DNA of 64,000 bases, taken from positions 25,358,001-25,422,000 of the forward strand of contig NC_083566.1 of NCBI RefSeq assembly GCF_019925205.1. Direction: 5' to 3'. The notes under the pieces were generated by a model. The model was given only the letters and a program-made list of their open reading frames with translations. It did not search any database and had not been told where the DNA came from. The position numbers were made by a program, and so were the translations under genes. The DNA is from Metopolophium dirhodum. Taxonomy: Eukaryota > Arthropoda > Insecta > Hemiptera > Aphididae. Shown here piece by piece: positions 46,966-57,721 of this stretch (within the stretch, counting starts at the first letter, position 1; every line of letters starts with the position of its first letter).

Positions 46966-47339
46966 ATTTTGAGTGGGGGGTTGCGCAGGGGGACGGATTA
47001 ATGTTGACTTCAAAATATTATTATGTATGTATAAAATACATGTGCATAATATGTATTTTTAGATTCCGAGAGAAGTGATGAATGTACTGATTTTACAATG
47101 TTTTTTTTAATTAATATTTAAAAAAAATTTTTTTTTGTAAGCGGAACGTTGAATTTATTGATTTTAGTGGCATTTTACGACGGTTTGTATTTTTTGTAGA
47201 CAAATATTAGTTAGTCAGTTTGTGTCAAATATTTTGAAGTAAGTAAGCCTAATATTTAAATAGATATTCTTACCTTAGATCTTCCATATTTATTTTTGAA
47301 TATGGCAGTAGTGTTAATTTGAATGTTTGCAATAAACTG

Positions 47340-47398
47340 CTTAAGGCTCAGTCAAACACAAAGCGGACAGACCGCTTTGTGCTTGACTGAGCCTTTAG
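47340..47398. repeat. 27-bp-arm hairpin
   Basis: The left arm (ggctcagtcaaacacaaagcgg core) and right arm (ccgctttgtgcttgactgagcc core) pair over 27 bp with two mismatches around a 5-nt loop. It could be a tiny MITE or a hairpin RNA source. Confidence 0.75.
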
Positions 47399-47504
47399 TA
47401 ACTACCACGTCTGCCTACGAATGCAGATTACAGACTACAGCCAGGGACTAAGATATACTGGGCTACTAGAGTACTGGACTAGGCTGGAGGGTAGTAGAGG
47501 AACG

Positions 47505-47730
47505 GTCCCCAAATGTTTCGACACCGCCACTTCTCCCATCCTAATAGGCCACCGAAAGGTACAATTAAGGGTAAAGGCGCTCCTAGTAACAAATAACGTA
47601 ACTGATATAAGATATAGGTGTAATTTACACAGATAAATTATTATTATCATCGTGTTTTTATAACACATGTGTAGATGGCGCTTTTACCTCTAGTTGTACC
47701 TTTCGGCGGCGTTCGAAACATCTGAGGGTC
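47505..47730. mobile_element. Foldback element
   Basis: Left arm blocks atgtttcgacaccgccac, ccgaaaggtacaa and gggtaaaggcgc recur inverted as gcgcttttacctctagttgt, acctttcggcggc and gttcgaaacat. The left arm carries about 20 extra bases (near 47530-47548). Weaker pairing continues outwards to about 47440 and 47790. Confidence 0.6.
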
Positions 47731-47874
47731 ACTAATAAGGCAGTCGATACCAGACCAGTATATTATAAGACAGTGAAGCTGGTGTATTACACCATATACA
47801 CCCTGACTACAGTATAATATAATGTCCGTGACTACAACTGCAGCGTCAAATGCATGTACTCGCATATTGTGCAC

Positions 47875-48184
47875 ACAGGTAGGGTGGACGGTAGGCGCGT
47901 GGTTATGAAATATCTGCCCATCAAAATATTAAATAATATGGGCTCACTAGAGTCTTAAATAGTTAATCACAAAATAAAATATAATATAGGTACCACAATT
48001 TATGTATACATAGATCAGATTGATATTATATTTAAAATATGTTTTTAATTAAATCATTATTTCTAAACATGTAATAGTAAATACATTATTAATACCTAGT
48101 ATTGCAATTTTCAGTGGCCTATTTAATAAATGATTTCTACAACTGGCGATAGTGCTTTGATTATTATATCACGAGGAACAATAT
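47875..48184. other. AT-rich stretch, nothing recognised
   Basis: No exon, repeat or structure identified. Confidence 0.4.
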
Positions 48185-48715
48185 TAATACCTATAATGGC
48201 TTAAAAAAGTTCATGATGAGATGAATCTCTACACCTCCTCAATTATATTACCCCTTGCAATACAATACCAATACTATACCTACAAAATATATTATGTCCG
48301 TATGTATAGTAAATTTATGTGTCACATAAGGCATTGTTTAACATGTCTAATGCGACACATACTTTACTATGCTGAATACATACGGGAATAGGTACTGTGA
48401 ATATAGTAATAAATAATGATATGTATTATTTGTATCTATTTAAATGTTCTTAATAGTGTAAACGTAAATCAAAACTTAGGTAACCATAAAATGAATATTA
48501 GAATTATTATTTATTAACTTGCCTACAGTATTGATAAAAAATAATTAAAACTTACATATATTATTTTAATAGTATACTATTTATTCTAGTTGAGGTTCGA
48601 ATGATAAATAAAAAATCAAGTTTATAATAAGTAATAACTAATAGTATAAGCAAGTTGAAGGTTTATAATGAAACTTTAGAATTAAATAACAAAATGAGTG
48701 GTTACTACTATGGTA
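48185..48715 (-). repeat. Inverted duplication, right copy
   Basis: Reverse-complement partner of 37540-38060. It ends near a G-rich transposon-like patch (48725-48885) containing ggaatttttaaaggggggg and an inverted partner ccccctcttgggaacgccc, which together suggest a small element with its own inverted ends. Confidence 0.6.
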
Positions 48716-49013
48716 CCCTTCAGGGCGTACCCAGGAATTTTTAAAGGGGGGGAGGGGGTCCAAATTTTTTTGACATGTAAAAAGTATACAATAAGTGATT
48801 TGCACCTTAAGAATTTTAAATTTTGTTAATCAATTTTAATCAATAGGGGGGGTCCAGGCCCGACCCCCCTCTTGGGAACGCCCTGGTACCCTTAAGTAAT
48901 AATAAGTACTTTAATGGTATATTGGTATAATGTCAGAATGATGCTCACTTTTCAATTTCTCGACGTACGACAGTACTTAAAAGTACAATTTTGGAAATGA
49001 AATGATGTTCAAT

Positions 49014-49062
49014 TAAACTAAAAAATTGAAGTCATTGTGTGAAACAAAATGGGTTTTGCACC
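49014..49062 (+). pseudogene. Tiny hAT transposase relic
   Basis: Reads KKLKSLCETKWV, matching the TKLTSLCETRWV block of the fragment at 45.2 kb. Too short to delimit further. Confidence 0.35.
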
Positions 49063-49099
49063 CGCAAAGTGACTCTTGGCCTTTGGGCTTGGTGCCAAA

Positions 49100-49998
49100 C
49101 CAAGCTTTTTTACCCAACAAATAAAATTTAATTGACAATTATAGAAAAATAAACCAAAATAATTGAAAACTTACAATGCCGGAAACAGCTCAAAAAAAGT
49201 CAAAATATTTTCAAAATATGATCGTGTATAGAAAATGCTAATATAAACATTCAGTGAAATTTTCAAGTATCTACAGTCATACGTTTTTTAATTACAACAA
49301 AATAAGAAAATCGTTACATGAGAAATCGAGTGAATATCAAATGTTGTAAAAATATGAATTTCAAACGCTCATAAAAATTTAATTTGACTTTCTTGTAGAC
49401 ATTTTTTTTTTTGATAAAGGTAGACAAACTCATGGATAATCTTGTATTACATTTTCAAATCTTAGATTTAAAAAGATAAATTTTTATGAATTCTCAACAC
49501 AAAATAATTTGCTAATTTTCGTGATTTTTCCGTATTTTGTCAAGATTTGATTTTTAAATGCTTATAAATAAAAACTGTGACTAAGGAATTTTAATTTTTT
49601 CAATTTTCAAATATCATTGTAACTATAAAGTAGGACCCTTGTAATAAATTTTCAAGCTTTTTACCCCCCAAAAAAAGTTTTATTAACATCCGTAGAAAAA
49701 AACACTAATAAAATTGGAAACTGAAAATGTTCCTAAACAGTTCAATACAAATCAAAATATTGCCGTTTTTCCTTAATTTGTATGTTGTTTTTCGCGGCGC
49801 TTTTGAAAATTATTGGGAATTTTAAATTGCTCGAATGCACCAACTTGATTCACTTTCTCATCGAACAAGCTACTGTTGAAGAAAATCGAAGCAGTTTTAC
49901 TGCACCAAACCGTGATGACAGACACAAAAATATATATATAAAAAAAAACACACATCATTGTAAAATCAATACATTCATCGCCCCGTTCAGAATCTAAT
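49100..49998 (+). repeat. Dominant repeat family copy
   Basis: Starts within the body (acccaacaaataaaattta) and ends with the tail catcattgtaaaatcaatac then cagaatctaa. The short ORFs in both orientations here are repeat shadows. Confidence 0.65.
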
Positions 49999-50054
49999 AA
50001 TCGTCACTATGTATATCTTTAAAATTGTTGAACTGCTATTAAAGCATCTCATGA

Positions 50055-50120
50055 GCAGGCGCGTACTGGCCCACCGGGATACCGGGAAAATCCCGGTAGG
50101 CCATCTTAAAAATTATAAGA
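50055..50120. repeat. Transposon terminus with CCGGGA hairpin
   Basis: The sequence caggcgcgtactggcccacc is followed by the perfect hairpin accggga-aaa-tcccggt (50081-50097) and taggccat. This resembles the end of a hAT-like element; no partner end was found. Confidence 0.4.
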
Positions 50121-51394
50121 CCAGGACCCCCTACCTGTAGTTTCAGTTAAATTCCGTAATTGTATTATTTTTAACAATAAATAATAATTGTTTTAAAATT
50201 ATTTTAATTGAATAATTGAAAAAAGAAAATTACATAAACGACAAACAACAAATGTCGTTGGTTAGTTTTAGTTTCTGGTAATGCAACTTTTGGTGTACTA
50301 GGTTTGATCATATTATACTATTACGTATATACGTTGAAAACAAATAATTTTTATTTAGAATTCTAGTGATTACAAGACAAAGCGGTATGCGGGTACACGG
50401 TTAGTTTAGGTTAGGCTCCCAATGTTTCTGTTTATAATAAAGTTATTTATAAATTACATGGATTATTAATTATCAATGATAATATTATTGTTAACCTAGT
50501 ATTATACATATTTTATTTCATTAATTTGAATTTCGTCGACGGGTTTAGTTATTACTTATTTTCTACAATTTTAACAGTTTGTATTGCCATACAGCCGTAT
50601 TGCCGTACAACAGGTAAGTTTCTGATTTTTTTTAATGTCTAGTATAATAAGTGTCTTTACTCTTTAGTAGGTAATAACAACTATTAAAGTTATAATTTGA
50701 ATAAATTGAAAATAGTTTATAATTTTAAAATGGTTTTAGATTTGGTGTGTTGAACCTAATTAGTGTTATATAATTATATACATAATAAAATAATAATAAT
50801 ATTAAGACAGGACTTTGAAATTAGTACACAGAAAACTAGAAAAGTCAATGTAAAAGTTACCTCGATACTATTGAAACAATGAGATATGAGTGGAAAAAGT
50901 ATAACTATAGTATTTATTTTAAATTTTTCAATAATTCTTATTTAGTAGCTACTGCTGTCTACTATTGTTGTGTTTCATAGGTAACATAATATTATTATGA
51001 ATTTTGTTTATGTTTAATATATAATAATTAAAATAAAAATCATTACTATTAACATATAATTATCTATTTATTTAGTATTAATCATAATAATATAATAAGG
51101 CGCTCTTTGTCGGCTAGATTGTATGCACAATATTTTGCGTTTGTGGCGTTGTGTTTAATATTTATTAAGCTAGAATTGAGTGCGTGAGGCTGATATAAAC
51201 CTCGGAACAAGTAATTGACTTATTGTGTGAAAAAAAGTACAGAAATGTTAAGAATGTTGAAAGTTTAGTTTTTAAGCATTTTATTCAACTATTTTTTAAT
51301 GAAAACACGATATTTATAGAACATCACCATTACAAAATTGCTATTTGGGGAATGCATATTAATCGCAGAGCCATAGCTCTCAACAATTATTTCT
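50121..51394. other. AT-rich intergenic stretch
   Basis: No recognised gene. A GC-richer patch at 51100-51200 precedes a 64-aa ORF (51223-51417) with no family resemblance and no splice or repeat support. Confidence 0.4.
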
Positions 51395-52075
51395 TACAAA
51401 TTTCCAAAATTGTTTAGGATTCGTACAGAAATTAGATTTAGTGCGCATACAAGATTTAGCAACGAACTAACCGTGTTTACGGTATTGATTTGGAAGAAGT
51501 TAAGTAGTGAAAAGCATTCGGGGATACAGGGAACTCTCATACCAGAAACAGAGGTATAAACTAGACCATGTTCATCGTTTGACCATTTAACATTAGGTAA
51601 GTTGTAGTCACCACAAAATTCAAACAAATAATTAGTCTTAGCCAAAACCACGCTATCAACAGTCGATGTGTAAATCTCGTATGTTGATGGATTACAATTA
51701 GGAGGAAAAAATACACCACTAATTACATATTTAATATTATTACAAATAAAATATACAAATAACTGTTCAATATTTAGATCATTAACATGGACAAGTTGGG
51801 AGGGACATCTTTTTGGACACCACCACCTCGTTTACAATTGCTAGTAAAAAATTCTATCACATCTGTATACATTATAGTTCATAAATCCATTATAAAAAAG
51901 TATGGCAGTACTTTATTTCCTCTGCTATGTACGCTGCTTTCATTTTAATTTTGGTCCCAGTACGTTCATTTTTTCCTGTAAAATTAATAAATTTGAAAAA
52001 ATTTAACTTTAAATTTAAGAAATTTTATAAATTCATTTTTTTTGTAGGTACTTTGAGGGCATTAAAAATCGTAAC
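51395..52075 (-). pseudogene. LINE endonuclease-domain fragment
   Basis: Minus-strand frames read SNCKRGGGV, then NIKYVISGVFFPPN, CGDYNLPNVKWSND and CFSLLNFFQINTVNT. This is the N-terminal endonuclease of Jockey/CR1-like LINEs (YxxYRxDR, GGGV, GDFNLPxVxW). Frames shift at least once near 51840. The 51830-52075 part matches 39480-39695 in reverse complement. It ends where unrelated DNA begins at about 51395. Confidence 0.7.
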
Positions 52076-52259
52076 ATCGCAAAGTTTGTTTATCTGTCTT
52101 ATACATATTTTATATACGTGGTGTACCTTTATCCCTTCTTCAAATTAAAGGCAAGTATACATCCACCGTATTCACGTGTGGCTATACGCACTAAACATTT
52201 TGGTCCATCGGTCCGGATAATTTCGTTTTCGTGTTTTAATTGAAATAACTATAGTTTAG

Positions 52260-52597
52260 ACGGGCGAGGGATGCTGTGTTAAAATCGGTATGTTATTTGC
52301 ACGTGTTATCGCAAGAGGCGTCTATTGATACACAAAGGCAAGAGGTTTTTTTCGTTCGTTATAGTTTCCTGGAACGGTTCAGGAATAACGTAGAAAAGGA
52401 ACAACCGATTATTATGTCATCGTTGGTCGGCCTTGATCGCGAAAATGAATACGCAGACGTCGATGATACCACATCTGATAAATTGGAACAGTTGTGTGGT
52501 GAGATTGAAGTGGTCTATAGGAACTTAAATAAATGTGCGCCAATGACAAAGTTAGGATAAATTATTTGCATTCGAGTGAATTCAACGGGAATCTGTC
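52260..52597 (+). pseudogene. BEL/Pao gag remnant, unit 2, left part
   Basis: About 90% alike, by eye, to 39745-40380: LHVLSQEASIDTQRQEVFF, YRNNVEKEQ-like FRNNVEKEQPIIMSS and KLEQLCGEIEVVY. An internal deletion joins the positions equal to 40024 and 40330 (MTKLG then stop). The rest of the gag resumes at 55609 after the inserted element. Confidence 0.75.
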
Positions 52598-53099
52598 CCG
52601 GTGGAACCGTGTATTTTGACCCAGTTAAATTTTACCCCCCGGTAAATATTCACTAGCGAAATTTTACTGGGGTAAATATTCACTAGCGAAATTTTACCGG
52701 AGATAAATTTTCACGGCGGGGTTAAATATCCCAAGTGAATATTTACCACAAGTAAAGTTAAAAATCCGGTAAAAATTCACTAGATCAAATTCATATATAT
52801 TTACACTATTAAAATGTTTTTATATGAATTAATCTTTTACGTTAACTTAACTAGGATTAAGGACTATTTCCCCAACCACCCCCCCTTCTCAAAATAAAAA
52901 CAAAATAAAAAATACATTTTACCAATTTTTTTCTTTAGCTTTCGTTTGAAATGTTTTATGAAAATACTCATTTTATCTATATGTATACAATCAGTTAAGG
53001 TTTAAAAATCAATTAGTAGTATTATTATTACATTTTATAATTTAAAAACATTGTGCTTCAATAAAATAGTTGTTACATCATTTTCCACTGGAAAAATAA

Positions 53100-54375
53100 A
53101 AACAAAAAAGTAATTTATATATAACCTATTTACGTGGAGCCTTGTTTTAAATTTTCAATCCTTAGCCATAAAAGTTAAAAATTTTATACATTTTTAACTA
53201 CAAAATAATTATTACATTTTAAATTTGATTAATGTTGTCAAAATTTGAACTTTAAATGCTTATAAAAAAAATTGTGCCTATGTATTTTTAATATTTTTCA
53301 ACTGCTATTAGAACGATATATCAGGAGCCTTATATTAAATTTTCACCGTTTTTTTACCCAACAAATAAAAATTTATTGATATTTATAGAAAAAAAAACTA
53401 AAAAAATTGAAAACTGACAATGTCCGTAAACAGTTAAAAAAGAGTCAAAATATTTTCAACATTTTATGGTGTATAGAAAATGCTAATATAAACATTCAGT
53501 GAAATTTTCAAGTATCTACAGTCATTCGTTTTTTAATTACAATAAAATAAGAAAATTGTTACATGAGAAATATCGAGTAAATATCAAATGTTGTAAAAAT
53601 ATAAATTTCAGACGCTCATAAAAATTTAATTTAAGTTTCTTCTAGACATTTTTTTTTTGATAAAGGTAGACAAACTTATGAGTAATCTTATATTACATTT
53701 TCAAATCTTAGATTTAAAAAGAAAAATTTTTATGAATTCTCAAACCAAAATAGTTTGCTAATTTTCGTGATTTTTCTGTATTTTGTCAAAATTTGAACTT
53801 TAAATGCTTATAAATAAAAACTGTGACTAAAGGTTTTTAATTTTTTTCATCTGCCTTTGAAACAATAACCTAGGAGCCTTCTATTAAATTTTCAAGCTTT
53901 TTTACTCAACAGATAAAATTTTATTGATATTTATAGAAAAAAAATTGAAAACTTACAATGGCCGTAAACAGCTCAAAAAGAGTCAAAATATTTTGTAAAT
54001 TGTATGGTGTATAGAAAATGCTAATATAAACATTCAGTCAAAATTTCATGTCCCTATGGTCATTTTTTTAGAGTTACACCAAAAACCAAAATCGATTTTC
54101 TCAAAAACAGATTTTGCGTAAAAATTCCCGTTTTTCCTTAATTTTTCTTTTGTTTTTCACGTCGCTTGTGAAAACTACTGGGAAATTTTTACTTTTGACC
54201 CCCCAAAGTACCAACTAGATTCACTTTCCTATCAGAAAAGTTACTATTGAAGAAAATCTAAGCACTTTTACTGTCCTAAAAGGTGATGACAGACACAAAA
54301 ATAAAAAAAAAAAATAAAAAAAAAACACACATCATTGTAAAATCAATACATTCATCGCTTCACTCAGAATCTAAA
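53100..54375 (+). repeat. Dominant repeat family copy, nested
   Basis: Very similar to 35.7-36.9 kb, including the tail cattcatcgcttcactcag. Probably inserted inside the 3-kb element. Confidence 0.65.
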
Positions 54376-54507
54376 ACATTTATTCCATGAGCAACGAGGT
54401 CAACACAATGTTATATAGGTATTGTCACATTCAGTTGCATAGTCAGGGTGGTTTTGGGTGTTTAACCACCCCTACACCCACCACAATTGACATTTTTACT
54501 TCTAATA

Positions 54508-54610
54508 AATGTACAATGAAACCTCTAAATACCGGACACTCTCGATCACCGAAATTTAGAAGTGTCCGCTATTGAGAGGTGTCCGTTAAAGGGAGGTTTC
54601 ACTGAATAGT
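54508..54610. mobile_element. Palindromic pogo/Tigger-like MITE
   Basis: The arms caatgaaacctcta...ccggacactc and gtgtccgttaaagggagg...tttcactg pair with each other. The aaacctc/ggacac layout resembles Tc1/mariner (pogo/Tigger) MITEs. A degenerate relative lies at 54851-54945 (accgtaaaatctctcaatgg ... tagaggtttcacc). Confidence 0.5.
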
Positions 54611-54850
54611 TATTTTTAAGACAATACAATATAGACAAATACAATTAAGGAATACAAATAAGATAGAATAAAATATCAATTATACTGTTCTAAGAAGTTT
54701 AGTTAAATAGATAGTAAAACCTTAAATATAATCATACATACAGTAAGTATATTGAAAATTTCAATGACAAATAATAAGATACGTAATGGCGAAAAGTTTC
54801 AAATCTATGAATAATATATTTTGAATTACATATTTGGTAAAAGTATCAAG

Positions 54851-54945
54851 TACCGTAAAATCTCTCAATGGCGAATACCTCCAAATAGCGGACGAAATTT
54901 TGGTGACCGAGAGTTTCAGGTATTTAGAGGTTTCACCGTACCTAT
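54851..54945. mobile_element. Second, diverged palindromic MITE
   Basis: Same arm layout as the copy at 54508 but more decayed; its left end reads accgtaaaatctct and its right end agaggtttcaccgt. Confidence 0.45.
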
Positions 54946-55608
54946 CTATATACAGTTTTTCGTTATTGCATTACAACAAAATAATAAAATCAATTTTGTA
55001 TAAAACTTTTAGTTTTTCTATGTTTTTCAAAAAAAATATTGAAGTTGAAGATAAAAGCATTTTTTTTTATACAATAAAAAGTCTTTGGAAACCAAAGAAA
55101 CAAAAATTATAAAACCCATTGTAAAGTCAATACATTAAACTATTTACGCTCAGAATCTAAAATGAAGACAATGACTAGATCTACGCGTATATTGTAAGTT
55201 AAATGTAGGTTCTTTTATTAGTTGTCTGTTAAAAGTAATTTACTAATTACAATTTTAATTTATTCTGTTAAGTTAAGTAAAAGATTAATGTATTAGATAC
55301 CTACATTTTAAAATTGTTATTTTGTCTATCTTGTGAATATAAGACGAAGAATTCAAACATATAATAAATACGTAAACCAAACATATTATTTTCAAATATA
55401 TAATATTTTATTTAGTCTAGTGAATTTTTACCCTGCAGGGGTAAATATTTGCTAGTGAAAATATCACTAGCGAAATTTTACTTGAGGTGAAATTTTACCT
55501 TTGGAGGGGTAAAATATACCTAGCAAAAATTTACCGGGGTAAAATATATCTAGGGAAATTTTACCGGGGGTAAAATATCACTGAGGTAAATTTTCGCGGT
55601 TACACCGG

Positions 55609-55740
55609 CATTATTGTCGTTTATTAGTACTTTTCACGAGAACGTCGCTGCGATTAAACCATTATTGGGTGTCGACGATTTGTCGGGTTGTTTATTGTTC
55701 TACATCGGCGCGCGTGTTTTAGATACAGATACTCGGCGCT
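55609..55740 (+). pseudogene. BEL/Pao gag remnant, unit 2, right part
   Basis: Continues the gag of 52260-52597 after the insertion: VDDLSGCLLFYIGARVLDTD in frame, where unit 1 has a T-run frameshift. Confidence 0.7.
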
Positions 55741-55871
55741 TAATCGAAGAATATATATTATAAAATATTCTATACATATTAATATATTAAAGTGAATAAA
55801 TATAGTGTATCATCAAGCTGACGGGAGGGGGATCAACGTTACCTCACTTCAGAAGTTATAAAAAAAATTAC

Positions 55872-56067
55872 CTTGAAAACAGATGAATATTTCAAATTTT
55901 TTTTTAAAAATATCTTTATCATCTAATTTTATTAAATTCCATAATGGCGACGAATTGTTAATCTCATGCTTTATAGATATTGGCCATTCGTCATTTTCAA
56001 TACCCATATCGATTTTGAGATTTTGACACACTGGTATTGGCATAACATTTTCAGCTGTGCTTTCCAT
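55872..56067 (-). CDS. Inward-rectifier K+-channel-like exon, unit 2 (open)
   Basis: A 196-nt open exon on the minus strand, preceded by ttttgtttag and followed by donor CAAG|gtaatt. It encodes 65 aa: MESTAENVMPIPVCQNLKID, then WPISIKHEINNSSPLWNL and FKKKFEIFICFQG. The run WP-x3-HxI-x3-SPL-x8-9-FEI-x4-G matches the cytoplasmic domain of Kir/Irk channels (for example WPxxVxHxIDxxSPLxx...FEIxVxLEG). Known role of the family: K+ influx-favouring plasma-membrane channels. A lone exon next to a gag remnant is probably a captured or duplicated gene piece, not a working gene. Confidence 0.5.
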
Positions 56068-56313
56068 CTAAACAAAATTTAATTATAGTTTTAGAGTATA
56101 ACTAAATATTGGTTCTAAAACTTTTTTTAATTTAATTTAGTATACATAACAATATACCTATACATATTTTATAGGCACTATTGTTTAGTTGTTTAAGGTA
56201 TTATTTTATTTTTAATAATTTAATTCGTACCAATGTGGTACCTAAAAGCTAAGTCTCTAAGATTGTGTGAGATTTTTGTAATAGATAGGTAGTTTATTAA
56301 CCCACTTATATGG

Positions 56314-56870
56314 ATGATTGAAAAAAAAACCTCTGGACAAATTGCAATAATAACAAGTTCAGAGAAATCAAGCAAACAATATTATACCATGGCCCTAAGC
56401 CCCCAACCATATGAGATGTCTAGAAGGGACGAGGTTATTTTTGTCCGTCTACGAATAAACCACACTCGCATGGCACACGGATACCTTATAGCCGAAAAAG
56501 ACCCATCCTCGGCCCTACTCGAGGAACACTCATTACCGTCAAACAAGCACATACTTCTCGAATGTCACCAGTTCAATGAAATTTGCATCAAACAGGAATA
56601 ACAACCAAAGACCGCCTATATATGAGATACTTGCACCCACTCCCGAGATGTTCAAAAAACCAATTACTTTCATGAACGAAACAGAACTGCGTCATCTTAT
56701 TTAATAATATTAGGTACCTAAGAAAACAATGTACAAATATAATAGTAATTAAGTAGGTAATTAAATGTAAATGTAATTGAATATAGGGTAATGTAATACA
56801 AATTCAATCTATTTTTCCAATATGAAAAAAAAGTAACACTGGCTAATAACTTTGAAGTTGATGCCTTAAA
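56314..56870 (+). pseudogene. LINE 3' end (RT C-terminal tail)
   Basis: The ORF to 56601 reads MSRRDEVIFVRLRINHTRMA, HGYLIAEKDPS and KHILLECHQFNEI. This is the R-x-E-V...RLRIGHTR...HILLEC tail of Jockey-like LINEs. A non-coding trailer with A-rich runs follows to about 56870. It is 5'-truncated; one Cys of the usual zinc motif is missing (SALLEEHSLPS). Confidence 0.7.
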
Positions 56871-57082
56871 AAAAAAAATACCAGCTTATATTATTTTATA
56901 AAACTAATATAGGTGCAAATCACCAGAGTTTTAACTATTAAGGGGCTTTATATATTTTAATATATTAAAATAATTAATTGCCTAAGCCTAACACTGGTGT
57001 GGCTGAGTTGCACTAATTACTGCAGCAAGTTACACCAAAATGGAGTTGAACAATCACAATTTTTTTAAGAGTTGTTATTTTT

Positions 57083-57113
57083 TACGGGCAACGAAGTGCG
57101 CGGGATCAGCTAG
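57083..57113 (+). mobile_element. Helitron 3' terminus
   Basis: The sequence acgggcaacgaagtgcgcgg then gatcagCTAG, followed by T, is the typical Helitron 3' end: a short GC-rich hairpin just before CTAG. The 5' end was not identified; upstream sequence back to about 56940 may belong to it. Confidence 0.6.
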
Positions 57114-57159
57114 TATTATATATAAAGGTAATACTAAAGACATTAGAAAAAAGGGCCAG

Positions 57160-57270
57160 TGGGTACACAGAGTAGGACAGTAGGTGTCGAGTGGGTCAAT
57201 GTAATGGATGACGTGTTAAATTTGAATTGAATGATATATCACTGCATACGAAAAACGATTCGGTTAGGAT
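57160..57270 (+). repeat. Head fragment of the dominant repeat family
   Basis: Contains gagtgggtcaatgtaatgg and cgaaaaacgattcggttagg; diverged and truncated. Confidence 0.45.
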
Positions 57271-57721
57271 AATTTTTATACGCTACATTTAGAATCTAAA
57301 ATTATGATCAAGGCTCGTGACTTGTAGCATTTGCATATTTGTTTTGAAAAGTCCTAGAAACACCTTAGTAAGTTCCAAATTTGTTCCAGATAACCAGGAA
57401 ATAAAATACGAAGTTTTTTGTTGCATAATTTATGATACATTTTGTAGTGGTGTTTAATAATTCCTATAATTTAAGAAAATCAGAATGTTTCTATCACGCA
57501 AAATCTAACAAAAACAATAACCAGAAATTAATCCTTATAATGTAAAGCAGGCCGTAATGCGCATAGAGGATTGAAAGTGATTTTGTCAACTATGTTAATT
57601 GCTCTTTATGTTTTATCTAGCTCTTTAATATTAATAGAAATATTAAATTATTATATTAAATTAATGTCAATGTAATTAGTATTAGTATTTATTATTATTA
57701 TCATCACTGATAATATAATAC

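Larger units (their letters stand above)
52598..55608. mobile_element. 3-kb element with subterminal repeat arrays, inserted in the gag remnant
   Basis: The ends CCGGTGGAACCGTG (52598) and, inverted, CCGGTGTAACCGCG (55608) match at 12 of 14 positions. Next to each end are several copies of a motif of the form gtaaatattcactagcgaaa, in both orientations (52645-52790 and 55420-55600). The interior holds a dominant-repeat copy (53100-54375), two palindromic MITEs and a further repeat piece (54950-55162). No transposase is visible. The uninterrupted paralogue at 40.37 kb proves insertion, but a clean target duplication is not evident. Confidence 0.7.

Noticed and set aside
54387..55112. Short ORFs between repeats
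   Set aside because: They fall in palindromic MITEs and repeat fragments.
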